Source: Botryosphaeria dothidea (taxonomy: Eukaryota > Ascomycota > Dothideomycetes > Botryosphaeriales > Botryosphaeriaceae). Taken from it: 64,000 bases of DNA. Under the pieces are notes generated by a model that made no database searches, was not told where the DNA came from, and saw only the letters and a list, made by a program, of their open reading frames with translations. Position numbers and translations under genes: made by a program. Where the stretch lies: the NCBI GenBank assembly GCA_011503125.2, contig WWBZ02000016.1, forward strand, positions 3,658,001 to 3,722,000. The letters run 5' to 3'. This document shows, piece after piece, positions 54,223-64,000 of this stretch; the stretch's first letter is position 1; each line of letters starts with the position of its first letter.

Positions 54223-54593
54223 GGTTAAAGGTCGGAAGCAGAAAGAGCGGCTTTATGTGCTCGACGAGGGACGAATAAAGGTGGAAAAACTGGCGGCTGC
54301 GCCTGAGGCCCGGAGTTAGGTGCAAGGCAGCCATATTGTATAAAACCCACGGGAGCCCGGGGCACGGAGCGTCATCTGCACCGATGTGGGCGTCTGGACG
54401 GGTGCAAAGGGTGCCGGGCGCCATGGGTTGTTTGGGAGCTAGGGCGGCGCTGTCAACAAGCCATGCGGCGGCCAGCCACAAAACGGCGGCACAATCAGCC
54501 GCTGCATGGGTGTGCGAGCACGACAGCGGGGCGACAGACAGCCCGAGAGCCAAGCCGCATGCATGCGTCGTGAAAAGTGCTGCCTTGCGTCTA

Positions 54594-54628
54594 GTCGCAG
54601 GTTGCAGGTCGCAGGTCGTAGGTCGCAG
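54594..54628. repeat. Degenerate 7-bp tandem repeat (GTCGCAG)n
   Basis: Five consecutive units: GTCGCAG, GTTGCAG, GTCGCAG, GTCGTAG, GTCGCAG, then a decayed sixth (GGCGCAT). It sits about 370 bp upstream of the DHA2 exporter ATG, in its promoter region. Confidence 0.8.
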
Positions 54629-57193
54629 GGCGCATACCCGCATGCCACCAGCTCGGACTCGCGTTCGGCCGCTAGTGCGCGCGGGGCCCCCCGATGCTGT
54701 TCCTCTGTCGTAGTCTTTGCCGAATCGGTGCCAGGGGTTAGCGGCCCGAAAGTCTCTGGTGCCTCTTGTCGCGATCCTGCTCCACTCGCCGGCCGCGCTT
54801 TACGAAGCTTCGCCAAAGCTCATCTCAACCTCGTCCTCGCAAGCCTTTCCGCTTTGGTGCGCCCTTCTTGCGCTCTGCAGTCAGCTGCATCCCAGGCGGT
54901 CACCCGCGCCGTGACTCATCACACAGCTCACCGTCAGTTGCCATCCTCCGGCACAGCCATGCTGCTCCTTTAAGAAAATTCCTCGGGTTCAGCCTCAACA
55001 ACCACGTTGCATTCCTGCTGCCTGCTGACCGAAGGTGTCAACTACCCTACGACACTTCTGACGGCCCTTCGGCCTCTCCGAAAGACCGGAGCTAGGGACC
55101 CTTGGACCGCTCAGCTCCGTCTCGGTTCCTTAACCCCGATCCTCCGGCCCGCCCTAGCAAGCGAGTGGCTTACTTTTTCTTCTTCCTTTTCCACGCTCAA
55201 CTTTTCGTCATTGCGATGCCACTCTTAGCGCGACGCCCCAATCGCTCCCACCAACAGCAGTGCTAACCCACGTGAATTCTTGCTGCATGCAGAAGATCCG
55301 CGCCCACACTTGTCTCCAGAGTCCCTCCAAGGTCCGTAACACGACATAGAAAGCGCCCGCTAGCCTCGTCTATTTCAATCGACAGGATCTCGCATGAGAA
55401 AGCCATCAGCGCCATCACAATACGAGTCGCCATAGTCCTGCACCGCCTCCGACCCTCGTCACTATCCGTGATCCCTAATCTACGATCAGAATCACTAGGC
55501 CAGTGATGATTGGCTTCAGATCGCGCGAGAACTTCCCACCCCCCCCCAAACAAGAAAAGGAAAAGAGAAAAAGAAATCGATCGATCGAATAAATCAAATC
55601 ATCCAATCGGCCTTCTAGTTCTTCCACTAACAGACGAATAAGAATGCCTGGTCATTGTTTTGCTGCTTGCCTAACGAAGACGCGTGGGTAGATCTATTTG
55701 GCCGAACGTCAACTATCTTCATTTGGATATCTTAGTCGGGAGCGTAAGGAACATCTTTTTAATCCGCGTATCATTGCCTGCTGGATCCAGTCACCGAGTA
55801 TTCTGTTGTTGCTTCTTTGCTGGCAATTGATCAAGTCATCGGAATCACCGGATCCGAGGAACGAATTTCCCCAAATTCGGAATCCATGGTCAAGAACAGT
55901 ATCAGAATGTTGTTATATTGACCGGCCTCATTACAAAACATGCGTACAGATTTGATCTGCGTTGCAAAGTGCGAGACACCGCATGATGTGCATCTTCAGC
56001 GATGCCGTCCCGTACGGCTCGCAGACTGGGCGCACACCAGCTATGTAACCCACGATTGTGTAACCGTGCCTAGCCTGGTGAAGTACAGTTATTGTCACAG
56101 AACATTCATAACGATTCCTTTTGGACTGTGCCTGCGACAACGATCGAACAGTCAATGCCAATATTTGGCAGCAGACTCATTGTTGGTTATGCCGCAGAGA
56201 ACGATGTACTGACAATTTTCCCTACAAGTCGATCAAATCAGCTTTCAATCTCTGAGCTACGTCCCCAACACCTACTCAACAAGTTATTTCTAATCAATTG
56301 GGATTCCTGCTGTTATACGTCCACTAAAACTTCTTCATTCTTTTACCTTCTCATCGAATTCACGGGTTTTCTTTTTTGGACGGGGCATCTGTCTTTGGCA
56401 TCGAATATGTCCAAGGCTGACAGCCACCAAGAAGGTGTCTATCATACCTCGCAACCACGACGCTGCCAAATATAATTCAAACCATGTTCTGGAGTTTGAA
56501 GCAAATTTAGCGAACCGTGGTGATACTCAACATTGGATTTCCACGTCACTCTTCTCTCTCACACGAAAGGTAAGCGTAGCACCAACAGTAGCTGACACCT
56601 GGGAGGTTAGTAGTCGCAATTTATTCATGGGTCAATGTACGCGGATCATGTATTCGAAGGCAGAAATTCGCAAAACCGCTCTGTCAACGTTTATTTTACA
56701 TATCACACCGTCCTTCTATTGAGATCAAATAAGCGAATTAATACTCGTTAAACGTAAGCGGGTGCAGCCAAATCTCTTCACACTCTGTTCTGCCGTCACC
56801 TCACAATGACTTTGTTCTCCCAAAAACTCGCATCAGAGCGGCACCAGGTAGCTTCCGCGTCCAGAAAATCGCGGAGAAGAACTTCAAAAACATCAGCGAT
56901 GCTAGAGCACCCCCTTTCCACCGCCTATCGGCCCGAATCATGGACCTCCGGGAAAGTCCAACTCTTCGGCACCGGCACCGTGGGTGCCAATCGGCCCAAC
57001 GACTGCACACGGCCATTCATCGTGACCGGACCCGTGGTCCTGGGAGACGGAGACCTTCAGTGCGCTGGAGTCGTCAAATGTTTTCCATCGCAGGCTCCAT
57101 CAATTTGAGAAGGCAAAAGAGAAGGAAAATACAACCGATGGTCTACTTCGACCAGCGAGTATCGTACAGTTTAGTGCATCTTTTTCGTGTAGT

Positions 57194-57216
57194 GGGGGCG
57201 GGGGCGGGGGCGGGGG
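57194..57216 (+). repeat. G-quadruplex motif, four G5 runs
   Basis: Four runs of five G separated by single C (57194-98, 57200-04, 57206-10, 57212-16). This is a near-ideal intramolecular quadruplex sequence on the plus strand; it is followed at once by GAGCCG and a 9-A run. Confidence 0.8.
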
Positions 57217-57825
57217 AGCCGAAAAAAAAACATCGTCGTGAAAAAAATGTCTTGACCGGTGGATTCCTCCTAAACCACTCCCTTGGTTGCGACGTTCGAA
57301 GTTGCGCGGACGACGGGGGAAACGCCGAAGGCTGGCCTGAACAGCGCAACTGAACCGCACGGGCGGGTCTTCGTCACCGACGTCACATGCGAGTGGAACT
57401 TTGTTGTGATGAAAATTATTTAACAAATGGTTTTGAAGAAGACTATTCTCTTGCTGTCGTCGTCGTGTGACCTATGTGCAGTCCGTCCATCGCCTATACT
57501 CGTCGTCTCTCTTCATCTACATTGTCTGAGGATATGTTGTTTTTGCGCAGCCAATTAACGATTACGGGATTGAACAAGAAGAAAAAGAACCATAGTGGGA
57601 ATATCGGCCAGAGAGAAAAAAAGAAGATAAACCAGTACCGTCGGGTAATGATAATGATATCGTGTGCAAATCAGCTCTGCAGAACGCCCAACCAAATGCT
57701 CAGAAATTGCGCCACTTCAATGCAGGATAATCGATGCTGGGATCGAGAAGTGAAAAGAAAAGAAGAACCCATTTACTGGACTCAGAAAGTCGGAAACTGA
57801 TGGTCGCAATCGGGTGGTTGGGTAG

Positions 57826-57845
57826 TTTTTTTTTTAAAAAAAAAA
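57826..57845. repeat. T10A10 palindrome next to the laccase stop codon
   Basis: Ten T followed by ten A form a perfect 20-bp palindrome, 16 bp beyond the laccase stop (57862) on the minus strand. On the transcript it could act in 3' end formation, or it may be a recombination or insertion scar. Confidence 0.6.
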
Positions 57846-57861
57846 TGTGCTGCCAATAGAC

Positions 57862-59809
57862 CTACGCCTTCTTCAGGCCGGAGTCGATCTGGTCTACACT
57901 GTGAGTAGCCGTGTAGTCTCCCCAAGACTTGCACTGATCTCCAATGGAGCCCGGGATCTGCAGGTTCTTGATGTCGTCAGGGCGCTCGAGCACATTGAGG
58001 TAGAGGCCGGCCGATACATGCCAGGCGATATGGCAGTGGAATGGCCACAGGCCGGGGTTGTCAAGCTCGATCTGGACGACCATGTAGCCCGGTGTGCTGC
58101 CCTGGGCGGGCTGAAGGATGTGCACATCGCGGCGCTGGGGGTTGTTCGGGTTGGCGACGGTGCCGTCCCAGGTGCCTACTCCGTCGGCGAGGACCCAGAA
58201 GTTGTGGCCGTGAAGATGCATTGGGTGCGGCGCGGGAATCTTGTTGTAGACGACGAAGCGGACAGACTTGTTCGAGCCGAAGTCATGGACGTTTGATTGA
58301 GGGCCGAACTCGGCGTTGCCCTGCTGGATTTGCATCAACAGCGCGTCGTTAAAGTCAGCGCGGTAGCTCTCGCCGCCGAAGTGCCAGAGATAGTGGGTGC
58401 CGTTGTAAAGGTTATCAACGTAGAGTTCAGTGGTGACGGACGGGTTAGGGTCAGGCAGGATGTTCTGCAGCGGAAGTCCAACGGAGATGTCATCGTTGGT
58501 GCAAGAGGTCAACTTTGCATCAGGCTGAGCAGTGGAGGAAGGCACGGCCATCGGGTCCGCGCTATCATACAGAACAACGGCGAGAGCCTCCGAAGCGTTC
58601 TTATTGAAGATGTTGCAAGCGTCCAGACCGATCTCCGAACGCATCCAGAAGGCATCCGTGGGCTTTCCGGTAGCCTCAACCACGACGTCGGCACGCTGTC
58701 CGACACCAAGGGTCAAAGCAGTCACCTCATATGGCTCGACAGGGACGAAGTCATGAGCGATGATTGTCATCTTGTGGCCATCGATACTGAACCTCTGCAT
58801 GGCCTCGGAGCCAGAGTTGATGAGCCTGAGACGATGCTTCTTGCCGGCAGTGAACTTGAACTTGGCAACGCCGGCGTCGGCAACGCAAGGCTTGTCTGTA
58901 AGGGAGCAATCGAACTCCCCAAAGCCTTGGATAAGATTGTTATCAGACTGGGGCGGTGGCGGGGGGCTGGCACCAGCGGGGACGGCCTGCATGGTTTGCT
59001 TGACAGCATCATAGTATTGGGAGTGATACCAGTCGGAGACCATGACAGGACCAAGATCGATGTCGTAGCTGGAACTGTCGGGACCGTGGACGATAAGAGG
59101 GCCAGCAGCACCGCCTGAGTACTGCGCACTGTAGTGGCTGTGGTACCAGGTAGTGCCGTACTGTTCAGCGCGGAAACGGTAGGTAAAGCTCTCTCCAGGT
59201 GGAATGGGGCACTGCTGGACACCAGGGACACCATCCATCCACTGACTCTCCTTCTGCAAGAAGCCATGCCAGTGCATTGAGGTGCCCTCGTTCTCCTCTT
59301 CACCGAGTCCGTTGTGGACAGTGACTTGAATCCAATCACCCCTGAATGCCATGTTAGTCTTTAGGCGTGAAGTGTAGTGAAGGGTTGCACATACCAGTTT
59401 GCCTCGATGGTCGGGCCAGGATACTGACCATTAACCACGACGCCTCTCTTCGTCACGCCGTCGGGAGCAATATCCTGGTAGGTAAGGGTGAAGTCGTACT
59501 CCCGAGTGACACCAGTGTCAGGTATACCCATGGGGTCATGCGGGTCATGGTTGCCCCAGGGGGCTTGACCGATGCAGTCAGGCAGATGCGGTGCGTTCAA
59601 GGTACCGAGGGGACCGCCACCTACAGATTGGGTTAGTAAAAGATGAGAATGAGCTGAAGGAAGTGGAGGTGGTACGTACCGTTGCGCAGCTGTGGAGAGA
59701 TGGCGCCTTGCGTGGAGCCATGAGCCTCCCAGGCACCGGCCCATGAACCGTTGGTAAAAGCAGCCCTGGCGGCAAGGCCCTTTACTACGGACCTGGCAAC
59801 GAAAGACAT
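57862..59809 (-). CDS. Laccase / multicopper oxidase
   Basis: Oxidises phenolics with reduction of O2 to water. Exons 59809-59680, 59620-59395 and 59341-57862, 611 residues. All four copper blocks are present: HWHG (L1), WYHSHYSAQY (L2), HPMHLHGHNFWVL (L3) and HCHIAWHVSAGLYLNV (L4). The residue ten after the L4 cysteine is Leu, the type seen in higher-potential ascomycete enzymes. The cupredoxin starts GPLGTLNAPHLPDCIG and VNGQYPGPTIEANW; N-glycosylation sites (NKNAS, YNGTHY) occur. The predicted N-terminus (MSFVARSVVKGLAARAAFTNG) is only weakly hydrophobic, so a true signal peptide may lie in an unrecognised upstream exon, or the enzyme may be intracellular. The C-terminus lacks the usual laccase DSGL end and finishes IDSGLKKA, so that motif is present but with two Lys and an Ala after it. 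Confidence 0.92.
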
Positions 59810-59863
59810 TATGAAAGCAAGAAGTGTTTGAGGGAGTAAAATGAAGGTCGGGATAGGTGGGTC

Positions 59864-59869
59864 TTATAA
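59864..59869 (-). promoter_or_regulatory. Probable TATA box of the laccase gene
   Basis: The minus strand reads TTATAA (within CTTATAAGAC) 55 nt upstream of the ATG at 59809. A second TTATAA lies near 59.98 kb. Positional evidence only. Confidence 0.4.
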
Positions 59870-62800
59870 GTCCCGGAAAATAGGAAAGGTGGGCTGACGG
59901 GAGCCTGGGTATCTGGTGGTGTGCAGAAGAGAATAGGAAAGGTGTGAGTTGGAGAAGGAAATGATTGGGATGGGCAAAGTATTATAAGTTTGCCTGGTGA
60001 CCAGAGGTGTTAATGAGAGGGACCTGGACGGCGGCGGCGACGGGAGGCGTACGGCATGTTCCATCAGGCACGACTGTAAGTGAGCATGGCAGTATCATGA
60101 TCTTGCATTTACCTTCTAGCCATGTTTGTCCGGATTTGGCAATGCTAGGCCTTGGATGTCGGCGTTGCTGCAGGCGCAGCACCGACGATAGAGCGGTGAG
60201 CCAATCACAGCAGCCAAGGAATGACATGATCTTGAGCCGCCTTTTCCCTAGAGTCAGCCTGGAGCAGGGTCGAAGGATGTTCGCATATGCGGGTGTCAGC
60301 GGAGACCCGAGGCGATGCACGCAATGATTGGCTTCGACCCGACTCGCACAAAAAAAGACGGTCACGATGCAAGATTGAGGTTCAAGCCTCGTGCTGATCA
60401 TGAGCCAGGCTGGCTTAGCAGGCCCATGGATTGACGTGAGAGGAGTGCTTAGACCGGGATAAGCAGCGGGCACGCCACTGGCCGTCTGCAGCTATTTTCG
60501 GGCCGTAAGAAAGCGGTGGTCGGATGAGGTAGCGGTAGCAAATTACAGATTGGCATCGCTGCGGATACCGAGCTCCAGGATAACTATGTTGTTAAAGATC
60601 TGACAAATCTGACGCGAGGACGCGCATGGTGCAGGACTCGACAGCTGAGGGCCAGGGTGTTGCCGGGTGGACGGTAACGCAGATGGTCACAAGTCGGGTC
60701 GTCCCGCTGCTGGCGTGCAGATGTCGGGCGGGCAGCAGCAGCAGCCGTGCAGCGGATGGAGCAGCACGAGGAAGAGCAGTCGTTGACGATAGCAAAACAA
60801 GCGAGGCTGCGGGCCGGCTGGAGAGCCGAAGAGTGGAGGAGGGAAGGCGCGCGTGTGGGGGTGGGGCCTGCACGCCCAGTCTGAAAATCCCCTCGAGCTT
60901 TTCCTCCATCGACACCACCAACACTTCGCCCAATTTCTTCGTTGGCAAGCCCTCCAGCAGCATGCGCGCGCCAAGCTGCTTGCCATGTCTGACTGCCTCA
61001 TCGGCGCACTCCGCGCGCGCTTCGCAGCATCGCGCCAATGGCTGAGCCGAATGCTTACTCAACCCTTCCCGGGGTAGCGCTGACAGCCCCGAAATACCCA
61101 CCACTCCTCGCCGTTCCACTGCCTCGTGGCTTTGCTGAGGCGCTCCCTCAGCCCTGTTGCGTGGCCAGACGCCCAGATGTCTCGGCGTGAGCGATGCAAT
61201 TTTATCTGTTTATCCATCATTCGTCGCTCATTCAATCTGACTGAGCCCTTATTCGTGCCCAACTTTGTATTCAAATCTCTTTTACAAAGCCTCACGGCCA
61301 AACGTCGTTGCTGTCTGCCTGTCTTAAAAGCTGCTGCGCGGCGTGCATGCGTGCAGAGACGAGCCCGCCGCGTATGTGCAGAAGTGAGCCCGCACCAAGT
61401 CACTGAGACCGGATCTGACTGCAGACCGTGTCTCAAAAAGCATGTATTGGACGTGTCAGGAGATCCAAAGCCATGCAGAATCTTGCGCCCGCCTGCTGTG
61501 CGGCTCCAGAACTCACCGCCTGCACATTCCGCTGCGCGACAGATCGCGTACCTCGTTGGCATCTACCGCATTTTCGTTCGCTCTTTGTCTAACGTTGCAT
61601 TGTCTTTCATCCTCTCTCTCTCTCCCCTGGACAAAGCGACACGAATATTGTATGCTAAAGCCCGCTAAGATTTAACCTTACTTCAGCTGACGCCCGGCTA
61701 CCTCGGCAGCCAGCTAGGCCATTATGGAAAGTGCTGTGGCACAAATGAGCAAACAAATGCTTCTAGACCGCCGACAAATGATTCCAAAAAGGGCATTTGC
61801 CAAGCTCTCAACTCTCCTATCCTCTGCCGGCACTGAGGCCCGTATAAGCCGAGATATCCGTACGAATCCTCCAATGCTGTTTGATTTCCAAACGGGGAGG
61901 GATGCCTGAAGGAACGATTTTCTAGGCGCGGTGTCGGCTAAGCAGAGGGAAGTGATGAATCATTCTGAAAAGAGCGTATGATTTTAGAACTTTCCTCTGC
62001 GAGTCTCCCCCTACACACAAAACTTCATCTTAATCATAGGCAACCATCGATAAATTAGGCAAGGCCCAGACATACGAGCAAGGCCATTCAATCCGCCGGT
62101 GGTACAAATAGAAATACGATCTGGTCCAAGAGCAAAAGGCCCCTAGTTGCTGACACGCACTCCATAATGCCGGCCCAGAATGGGCATTTGCTGTGCTTGC
62201 AACTCGAGGTTGCAGTATTCTGTGGATCGATGAATCGCAAAGCGCTTCGACTCCTTCTATCCGACTGTGTCAAAGTTTTTGTGGCAAAGCTGCCGTTCAA
62301 CTCTCAGCGATCCTGTAAGTTCTCCAGTCCCTTCACCTACGGCCAGAACTATGCATCTCCACCCCACTTTAGCATCGTGACGAAAAACCAGCGGGCATGT
62401 GACATGGCACTTAAGAGAGTTTTTCGGAAATCCGGACTAAAGCTTTCCGTTATGCACGCTTGAACTTTCAGTGAGTGATAGTTTGTTTTTATATCTACTG
62501 CGGGGCGGCACCTCATCAAGTTGGCAAAGCGTGCGCCAACCTTGGATCCGGCTGTTCCGGGATCGGGTATCTACTTTAAACGTAAGTTGTCTACTTCGTG
62601 AGTTTATATTGTTTTTCACAACTTTCGGCAAGTACCTCGTGTCGTTACCGTCGACACAGTATCGTTTTCCCACTCAAAGTTTAGAGTTCTTGCAGAAGTA
62701 CCCTCCCGAGAAGTGGGTGATAAGCAACCGCCAAAAGGGTGAGTTGGCTGACTATTTTGGAGAATCAAATCATTGTTGGGCCGGATAAAGTCCCGGCGTT

Positions 62801-63432
62801 CTGACGGAAGAATCAATATCCCAGAGCGCTGACTGGCTTGCGGCGTGTTGCAGCCTTTTACCCGAGTTGAGTGATCCGGCGCTTATTCATTTGATAGCCG
62901 CTGGAGAATGCCCTTCGGAGAATTCCGCCGCTGAGAAAAACGAACAGCGTGAGTCACGACGGATTACGGGTACAATCTTGTATCGTTGTGGGAGTATCCG
63001 GACGATGCAAGCTCGCTTTGCCAATCCGAAAAGAGCCACCATGATGGAGAAGGCACTTACACCGGGACACGGTAAGGTTGGTGAGCACGGAAAGGTGGCA
63101 GTCCGATTAACCTAAATATCCTGGCTTGTGCATCTATGTCCAAGTGATCGGTTCAAAGATACTTTCGGAGACGACGTCATGCATACGTGGTGGATTGGGA
63201 GACTTCTGCAGACCATTTCCAATTACTTTGCACATTATAGACATTCTCTAACTGCTCTAGTGCGAGGCTTTGAGCCTCAGGCCGTATCATTCTATTACAA
63301 CATTATACATATAGTTCATCAGTGAGAAAGAAAGAACGACTCCGATTACACCTTGCCCAATACTCAGAAACCCGACATCAATATGTATCAGAACAAATTC
63401 CAATCATTGAAGTAAAATGGGCTTCTCAACCC
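59870..63432. other. Gene-poor stretch between the laccase and the truncated DHA2 exporter
   Basis: 3.6 kb. 60.6-61.1 kb is GC-rich with long compositional frames on both strands; 61.7-63.4 kb is AT-richer and without supported frames. It should hold the laccase promoter and the exporter's 3' UTR. A tRNA T-arm-like string near 60380 has no tRNA around it. No TE signature recognised. Confidence 0.45.
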
Positions 63433-64000
63433 TTATGCACTACCACCAACCATACCCTTCTTCACCTTGCGGTAATCAAACACCAACATCGCCGCGACAA
63501 CCAGCACCGAGCAGCCCGCCAGCGCGATGCCCATGGTGTACGCGTCCTTTAACCCGTCCATATATGCCCTGATGACACCATTAAGCTGGTCATCAGATGT
63601 GAAGACGTCGCGCAGCTCCGTGGCGCCGGTAGCCACGACGAGCTGCGGATTGACGCCGGGGACCTCGCTGGCGACGGACTTGACGAGCTTGTTGGTGAAC
63701 AGGGACTGGCCGACACTGACAAAGATGGCGCCGGCCAGCGTCTGCCAGAACAGGATGATGGCCGTGACGGAGCTGACGTCGATGGCGGGCACGATGGCCT
63801 GGCAGACGATGACCGAGACCTGGATGCCCAAGCCGCTGCCGATGCCCGAGAGTGCCTGGTAGCCGATCCACTCGGAAGACGGCGAGCCGATGTCGAGCGT
63901 GTAGATCAGGCCCGTGCCGACAGTCGCGCAGATGCTGCCGACAACGATGAGCGGTAGGTAGTGGCCGGTCATGGTGATGGTGCCGCCGGAGAAGATGGTA
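63433..64000 (-). CDS. MFS transporter, DHA2-type, C-terminal part (runs off the window)
   Basis: About 188 residues of the 3' exon. TIFSGGTITMTGHYLPLIV leads into the last segments: LIYTLDIGSPSSEWIGYQAL, IGSGLGIQVSVIVCQAIVP, the block TLAGAIFVSVGQSLFTN-KLV and GATELRDVF, ending in a basic tail (YRKVKKGMVGGSA). It aligns with the C-terminus of the exporter at 52335-54222 (WIGYQ...GxGxG, VGQ-x-FTN-x-LVK, GATEL) and is therefore a paralogue of the DHA2 group. Start, N-terminus and introns lie beyond base 64000. Substrate unknown. Confidence 0.9.
   Translation of the reverse strand, partial: TIFSGGTITMTGHYLPLIVVGSICATVGTGLIYTLDIGSPSSEWIGYQALSGIGSGLGIQVSVIVCQAIVPAIDVSSVTAIILFWQTLAGAIFVSVGQSLFTNKLVKSVASEVPGVNPQLVVATGATELRDVFTSDDQLNGVIRAYMDGLKDAYTMGIALAGCSVLVVAAMLVFDYRKVKKGMVGGSA

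Larger units (their letters stand above)
54223..57861. other. Gene-poor stretch between the DHA2 exporter and the laccase
   Basis: 3.6 kb. The left end must hold the exporter's promoter and a degenerate 7-bp tandem repeat (54594-54628). From 55.6 kb the sequence becomes AT-richer. Frames up to ~155 codons (54.4-55.0 kb, 56.8-57.4 kb) have no motif. A 9-C run followed by purine-rich sequence lies at 55.54 kb. A G5 quadruplex motif (57194-57216) and a T10A10 palindrome (57826-57845) lie near the laccase end. No TE or RNA gene recognised. Confidence 0.45.

Noticed and set aside
56806..57108. 100-codon plus-strand frame upstream of the G-rich motif
   Set aside because: Frames are open in two phases at once and contain no motif, signal peptide or splice-consistent extension.
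58297..59118. 273-codon plus-strand open frame over the laccase
   Set aside because: Antisense shadow of a GC-biased coding region; no domain, no introns needed, and the minus strand encodes intact copper motifs.
60360..60400. tRNA T-arm-like string (GAGGTTCAAGCCTC)
   Set aside because: No acceptor, D or anticodon arm around it on either strand.
1..64000. CRISPR arrays, rRNA genes, bacterial operons
   Set aside because: No regularly spaced repeats or rRNA sequence seen; genes are spliced and fungal.

Overview
The window is eukaryotic nuclear DNA from a filamentous ascomycete (Pezizomycotina). Most protein genes are interrupted by 45-100 nt introns with GTRNGT-type donors and CTAAC/CTGAC-like branch sites. 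The gene content is typical of moulds: a velvet regulator (VelB), a CFEM GPI protein, a Clr5-ankyrin protein, HEL2, STT4, a GH47 mannosidase, several MFS exporters and a laccase. Dothideomycetes would fit the style, but the sequence alone does not settle the class. The gene models given here were spliced by hand; exon coordinates are in each entry, and nearly all reading frames close exactly across the proposed junctions.

Layout. 1-11 kb, minus strand: 5' part of an FMN-dependent 2-hydroxyacid oxidase, a GH47 alpha-mannosidase, a 2.4 kb stretch without recognisable genes, ribosomal protein eL38, a CFEM GPI-anchored protein and an STK19-domain protein. 11-13 kb: a DGAT2-type acyltransferase, divergent from the STK19 gene. 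13.5-19 kb, minus strand: velB and the ribosome-collision E3 ligase HEL2. 19.4-25.4 kb, plus strand: the phosphatidylinositol 4-kinase STT4, divergent from HEL2 across a 400 bp shared promoter and with an 8-nt first exon.

25.5-36.1 kb looks like an accessory island. It holds three tandem BTB/POZ paralogues, a possible fourth remnant on the opposite strand, an intron-containing tRNA-Glu(CTC), a large Clr5-ankyrin gene and a small membrane protein. The middle BTB gene carries a 253-nt extra segment flanked by 5-bp direct repeats, exactly where its paralogues are continuous; an introner-like or other small insertion is one explanation. 36-51 kb: a 12-TM MFS exporter, a MYND plus pRiA4b-ORF3-like protein, an MTHFS-like protein, a BAR-PH-ArfGAP regulator with a predicted N-myristoylation site, a secreted class 3 lipase and a multi-pass membrane protein. 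52-64 kb: a DHA2 drug exporter, a laccase and the 3' part of a second DHA2 exporter, all on the minus strand and separated by long gene-poor stretches of 3.6 kb each.

Functionally, most of the window is housekeeping: glycan trimming, translation and ribosome quality control, PI4P and Arf signalling, and lipid synthesis. The BTB/Clr5-ankyrin island and the exporter-laccase-exporter end are the parts most likely to vary between strains. Non-coding structures of note are a 33-bp alternating purine-pyrimidine run, two G-quadruplex motifs, a T10A10 palindrome beside the laccase stop codon and a degenerate 7-bp tandem repeat.
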